Shown piece after piece: positions 5,386-6,766 of a stretch of DNA of 6,766 bases; positions within the stretch are counted from its first letter, which is position 1, and every line of letters begins with the position of its first letter. A program made the translations under genes and the position numbers. Source of the DNA: Thermoleophilia bacterium (GTDB lineage: Bacteria; Actinomycetota; Thermoleophilia; Gaiellales; Gaiellaceae). The notes beneath the pieces were generated by a model. It had not been told where the DNA came from, made no database searches, and worked only from the letters and a program-made list of their open reading frames with translations. The stretch covers positions 1 through 6,766 of the forward strand of contig JACVRU010000104.1 of the NCBI GenBank assembly GCA_014534295.1, written 5' to 3'.

Positions 5386-6000
5386 GTGCGCCAAACGCGG
5401 AACGCCGCCCAACGCACCTGCGCCATCTGCGAACGCTCGCTCCTGATGGGCGAGCGCGCGGTCCGGTTCGCGCCCTACCACGGGGCGGAGCTCGTCGACG
5501 TCTGCCCGCTCTGCGTGGAGCAGGCGGTGGCGGCGGGATGGATCAAGGAGGGGAGCCCGACGACGCCGACGGTTCCCGTCGAGCGCCGGCGCCGTCGCGG
5601 CGGCCTCGCGCGGCTGTTCGACCTGGGCGGCCGGGCGGCCTCGCCGCCGGTGGTCTCCGAGCCGATCCTGCGGCGCCTGTCGGAGCGGGAGCAGGCGATG
5701 GTCGAGGCCGCGGAGCTCTTCAACGCCTCCGACTACCGCCGCACGGTCGCGGGCATCGCCCGCAGCCTCGGCGAGCCGCGGGTGAGCGTCGTCCCCCTCT
5801 CGGGCGCCTTCGGCGAGCTCGTGATCACGGTCGCGTGGGACATCTCCTGGTACCAGTACCGCGTCTCTCCCGACTCGTCCCAGCCCGTCCGGCTCGCGGG
5901 GCGCGGGCAGGACACGGGCGAGATCGAGACCCCCTACACGGCCTGGAACGCGCAGCTCCACGAGGACGGCCGCGTCACGCCCGACATCGAGCGCGTCTAG
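5386..6000 (+). CDS. Conserved-looking protein with two CxxC pairs (putative zinc site), function unknown
   Basis: A 204-residue protein, predicted cytoplasmic, with no signal peptide or membrane helix. What is seen: an N-terminal treble-clef or zinc-ribbon-like module with CAIC (12-15) and CPLC (40-43), separated by 24 residues that include MGERAVRFAP; a basic linker VERRRRRGGLARLFDLGGR (65-83); a helical segment LSEREQAMVEAAELFNASDY (98-117); and a C-terminal alpha/beta part with the aromatic stretch VAWDISWYQYRVSP (149-162) and a polar end. The four cysteines probably bind one zinc ion. The helical stretch after the linker could bind a partner, but I recognise no enzyme motif. The GTG start fits the TAGACT box 7 nt upstream, and the first CxxC follows closely. 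The gene is transcribed divergently from PadR, with 83 bp between starts, so PadR control is possible but unproven. GC skew and codon use match the neighbours. Confidence 0.8.
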   Translation: MRQTRNAAQRTCAICERSLLMGERAVRFAPYHGAELVDVCPLCVEQAVAAGWIKEGSPTTPTVPVERRRRRGGLARLFDLGGRAASPPVVSEPILRRLSEREQAMVEAAELFNASDYRRTVAGIARSLGEPRVSVVPLSGAFGELVITVAWDISWYQYRVSPDSSQPVRLAGRGQDTGEIETPYTAWNAQLHEDGRVTPDIERV

Positions 6001-6005
6001 CGCTC
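5989..6005 (+). terminator. Short hairpin around the stop codon of the CxxC-protein gene
   Basis: GAGCGC (5989-5994) pairs with GCGCTC (6000-6005), with the 5-nt loop GTCTA between. The TAG stop spans the loop and the first base of the right arm. No T-run follows. This resembles, on a smaller scale, the hairpin at the end of the EF-G-like gene; termination is only suggested. Confidence 0.3.
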
Positions 6006-6019
6006 TCCGCCGTCCTCCC

Positions 6020-6025
6020 TACAAT
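6020..6025 (+). promoter_or_regulatory. Probable -10 box of the small Arg-rich protein gene
   Basis: TACAAT, five of six matches to TATAAT, ends 8 nt before GTG 6034. No clear Shine-Dalgarno sequence lies between, so the transcript would carry a leader of about 0-2 nt. Confidence 0.5.
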
Positions 6026-6033
6026 CAGAAGCA

Positions 6034-6252
6034 GTGATCTACTGCGTGATCCCCCGCGAGCTGGCCGACGAGCTCTACGACCGGATGGTCGAGTACTACA
6101 AGGACAACCCGAACGTGACGGTGATCGTCGACCGTCGCGAGGGCCCCGACCGCCGGCAGGGGAAGGAGTACGGCGGCAAGCGCCTCATCCGCGACCGGCG
6201 CCGCCGCCGGGCGACGGGTAGCTTCCCCGAGGTCGAGCCGCCCGGCGCCTGA
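6034..6252 (+). CDS. Small Arg-rich protein with DRRxxxDRR repeats, function unknown
   Basis: A 72-residue protein that I cannot place in a named family. What is seen: an N-terminal alpha/beta stretch (IYCVIPRELADELYDRMVEY, 2-21), then NVTVIVDRREGPDRR (27-41), and a second basic run LIRDRRRRR (51-59), ending in a Pro-rich tail. VIVDRR followed by a second DRR a few residues on recurs in short uncharacterised actinobacterial and other bacterial proteins, from memory. Function is unknown; RNA, DNA or membrane-phosphate contact by the arginines is possible. The GTG start is backed by the TACAAT box 8 nt upstream. The gene follows the CxxC-protein gene by 33 bp and precedes the aldehyde dehydrogenase by 20 bp, all on one strand, yet each has its own apparent -10 box. 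Confidence 0.7.
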   Translation: MIYCVIPRELADELYDRMVEYYKDNPNVTVIVDRREGPDRRQGKEYGGKRLIRDRRRRRATGSFPEVEPPGA

Positions 6253-6259
6253 CTGCGGC

Positions 6260-6265
6260 TAGGAT
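6260..6265 (+). promoter_or_regulatory. Probable -10 box of the aldehyde dehydrogenase gene (leaderless)
   Basis: TAGGAT ends 7 nt before ATG 6273. It lies in GGCTAGGATCG, an 11-mer identical to that before the EF-G-like gene, and between the inverted arms TGCGGC (6254-6259) and GCCGCA (6268-6273). Confidence 0.5.
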
Positions 6266-6272
6266 CGGCCGC

Positions 6273-6766
6273 ATGGCCGTGACGACGAAACAGTTCCGGA
6301 ACTTCATCGGCGGCGAGTGGGTCGACGCAGCGTCGGGCGAGACCTTCGACAGCGTCAGCCCCGCGACCGGCGACCTGATCGGCACCTTCCCGAAGTCGGC
6401 CAAGGAGGACGTCGAGCGCGCCGTGGCCGCCGCGAAGGCCGCCTACGAGGAGTGGCGACTCGTGCCGGCGCCGAAGCGCGGCGAGATCCTCTTCCGCTTC
6501 GGGCGGCTCGTGCAGGAGGAGAAGGACGAGCTCGCCGATCTGATGACGCGCGAGATGGGCAAGGTCAAGGCAGAGGCCGGGGGCGACGTCCAGGAAGCGA
6601 TCGACATGAGCTTCTACATGGGCGGGGAGGGGCGGCGCCTGTTCGGGCACACGACCCCCTCGGAGCTGCCGGACAAGTTCCAGATGAGCGTGCGGATGCC
6701 GATCGGCGTGATCGGCGTGATCACCCCGTGGAACTTCCCGATCGCGATCCCGTCCTGGAAGATCGC
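6273..6766 (+). CDS. Aldehyde dehydrogenase (ALDH superfamily), N-terminal part
   Basis: The first 164 codons of an NAD(P)-dependent aldehyde dehydrogenase, cut by the window end; full enzymes are about 480-520 residues. They oxidise an aldehyde to the acid in the cytosol. What is seen: the family start FIGGEWVDAASGETF (11-25), NPATG-like SPATGDLIG (29-37), the helical region with LMTREMGK (90-97), and the cofactor-domain motif ITPWNFPIAIPSWKI (150-164). In this motif Asn154 would stabilise the oxyanion and Lys163 would bind NAD(P). The catalytic Glu and Cys lie beyond the window. The stretch GGEGRRLFGHTTPSELPDKF resembles dehydrogenases for semialdehydes such as 2-oxoglutarate semialdehyde or aminoadipate semialdehyde, but the substrate cannot be settled from this part. 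The ATG at 6273 fits both the family N-terminus and the TAGGAT box. Confidence 0.9.
   Translation, partial: MAVTTKQFRNFIGGEWVDAASGETFDSVSPATGDLIGTFPKSAKEDVERAVAAAKAAYEEWRLVPAPKRGEILFRFGRLVQEEKDELADLMTREMGKVKAEAGGDVQEAIDMSFYMGGEGRRLFGHTTPSELPDKFQMSVRMPIGVIGVITPWNFPIAIPSWKI

Noticed and set aside
5010..5426. Alternative - strand frame of 138 codons overlapping PadR
   Set aside because: It is in a different frame from the clear PadR winged-helix sequence and starts inside the divergent gene.
5302..5961. - strand open frame of 219 codons opposite the CxxC-protein gene
   Set aside because: The + strand frame has a clean CxxC module, a promoter box and structured composition; the - strand product is shadow-like and would run across the PadR operator.
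1..6766. Defence system, mobile element, prophage or CRISPR array
   Set aside because: No transposase, integrase, nuclease, spaced repeats or terminal repeats were seen; gene content is regulatory, translational and metabolic with even base composition.

Overview
This is a GC-rich window with dense, short-spaced genes. It looks like chromosomal DNA from an actinobacterium, perhaps a Thermoleophilia-like lineage (Gaiellales or Solirubrobacterales). The evidence is strong G/C bias at third codon positions, many GTG starts, start codons placed 6-8 nt after TANNNT -10 boxes with no Shine-Dalgarno sequence, and a tRNA gene with no encoded CCA. The lineage is inference; no marker here fixes it. I see no insertion sequence, phage gene, CRISPR array or attachment site.

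Left part (1-1647): the 3' end of an arsenite methyltransferase (ArsM-like) gene on the + strand runs tail-to-tail into a complete MFS exporter gene on the - strand, and the two coding ends overlap by 59 bp. A tRNA-Trp(CCA) gene lies just upstream of the MFS gene on the same strand.

Centre (1648-4743): from a compact divergent promoter region, the + strand carries a 60-residue two-helix membrane protein, a FliA/WhiG-type sigma factor and an EF-G-like translational GTPase. The EF-G-like protein keeps a recognisable ribosome-facing domain IV but has altered G3 and G4 motifs. A long hairpin with the EF-G stop codon in its loop separates it from the convergent genes.

Right part (4744-6766): a two-gene - strand operon encodes a PadR-family regulator and a 58-residue Cys/His-rich coiled-coil protein. 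It is transcribed from an unusually AT-rich patch containing inverted and direct repeats that look like an operator. On the + strand follow a protein with two CxxC pairs (putative zinc site), a small Arg-rich protein of unknown function, and the 5' end of an NAD(P)-dependent aldehyde dehydrogenase gene cut by the window edge.

Most of the window reads as core or lineage-specific chromosome, not a defence or mobile island. The points most worth a second look are the near-uniform leaderless promoter layout (7 of the 9 start codons), the unusual G domain of the EF-G-like protein, and the PadR/small-protein operon with its operator-like patch.
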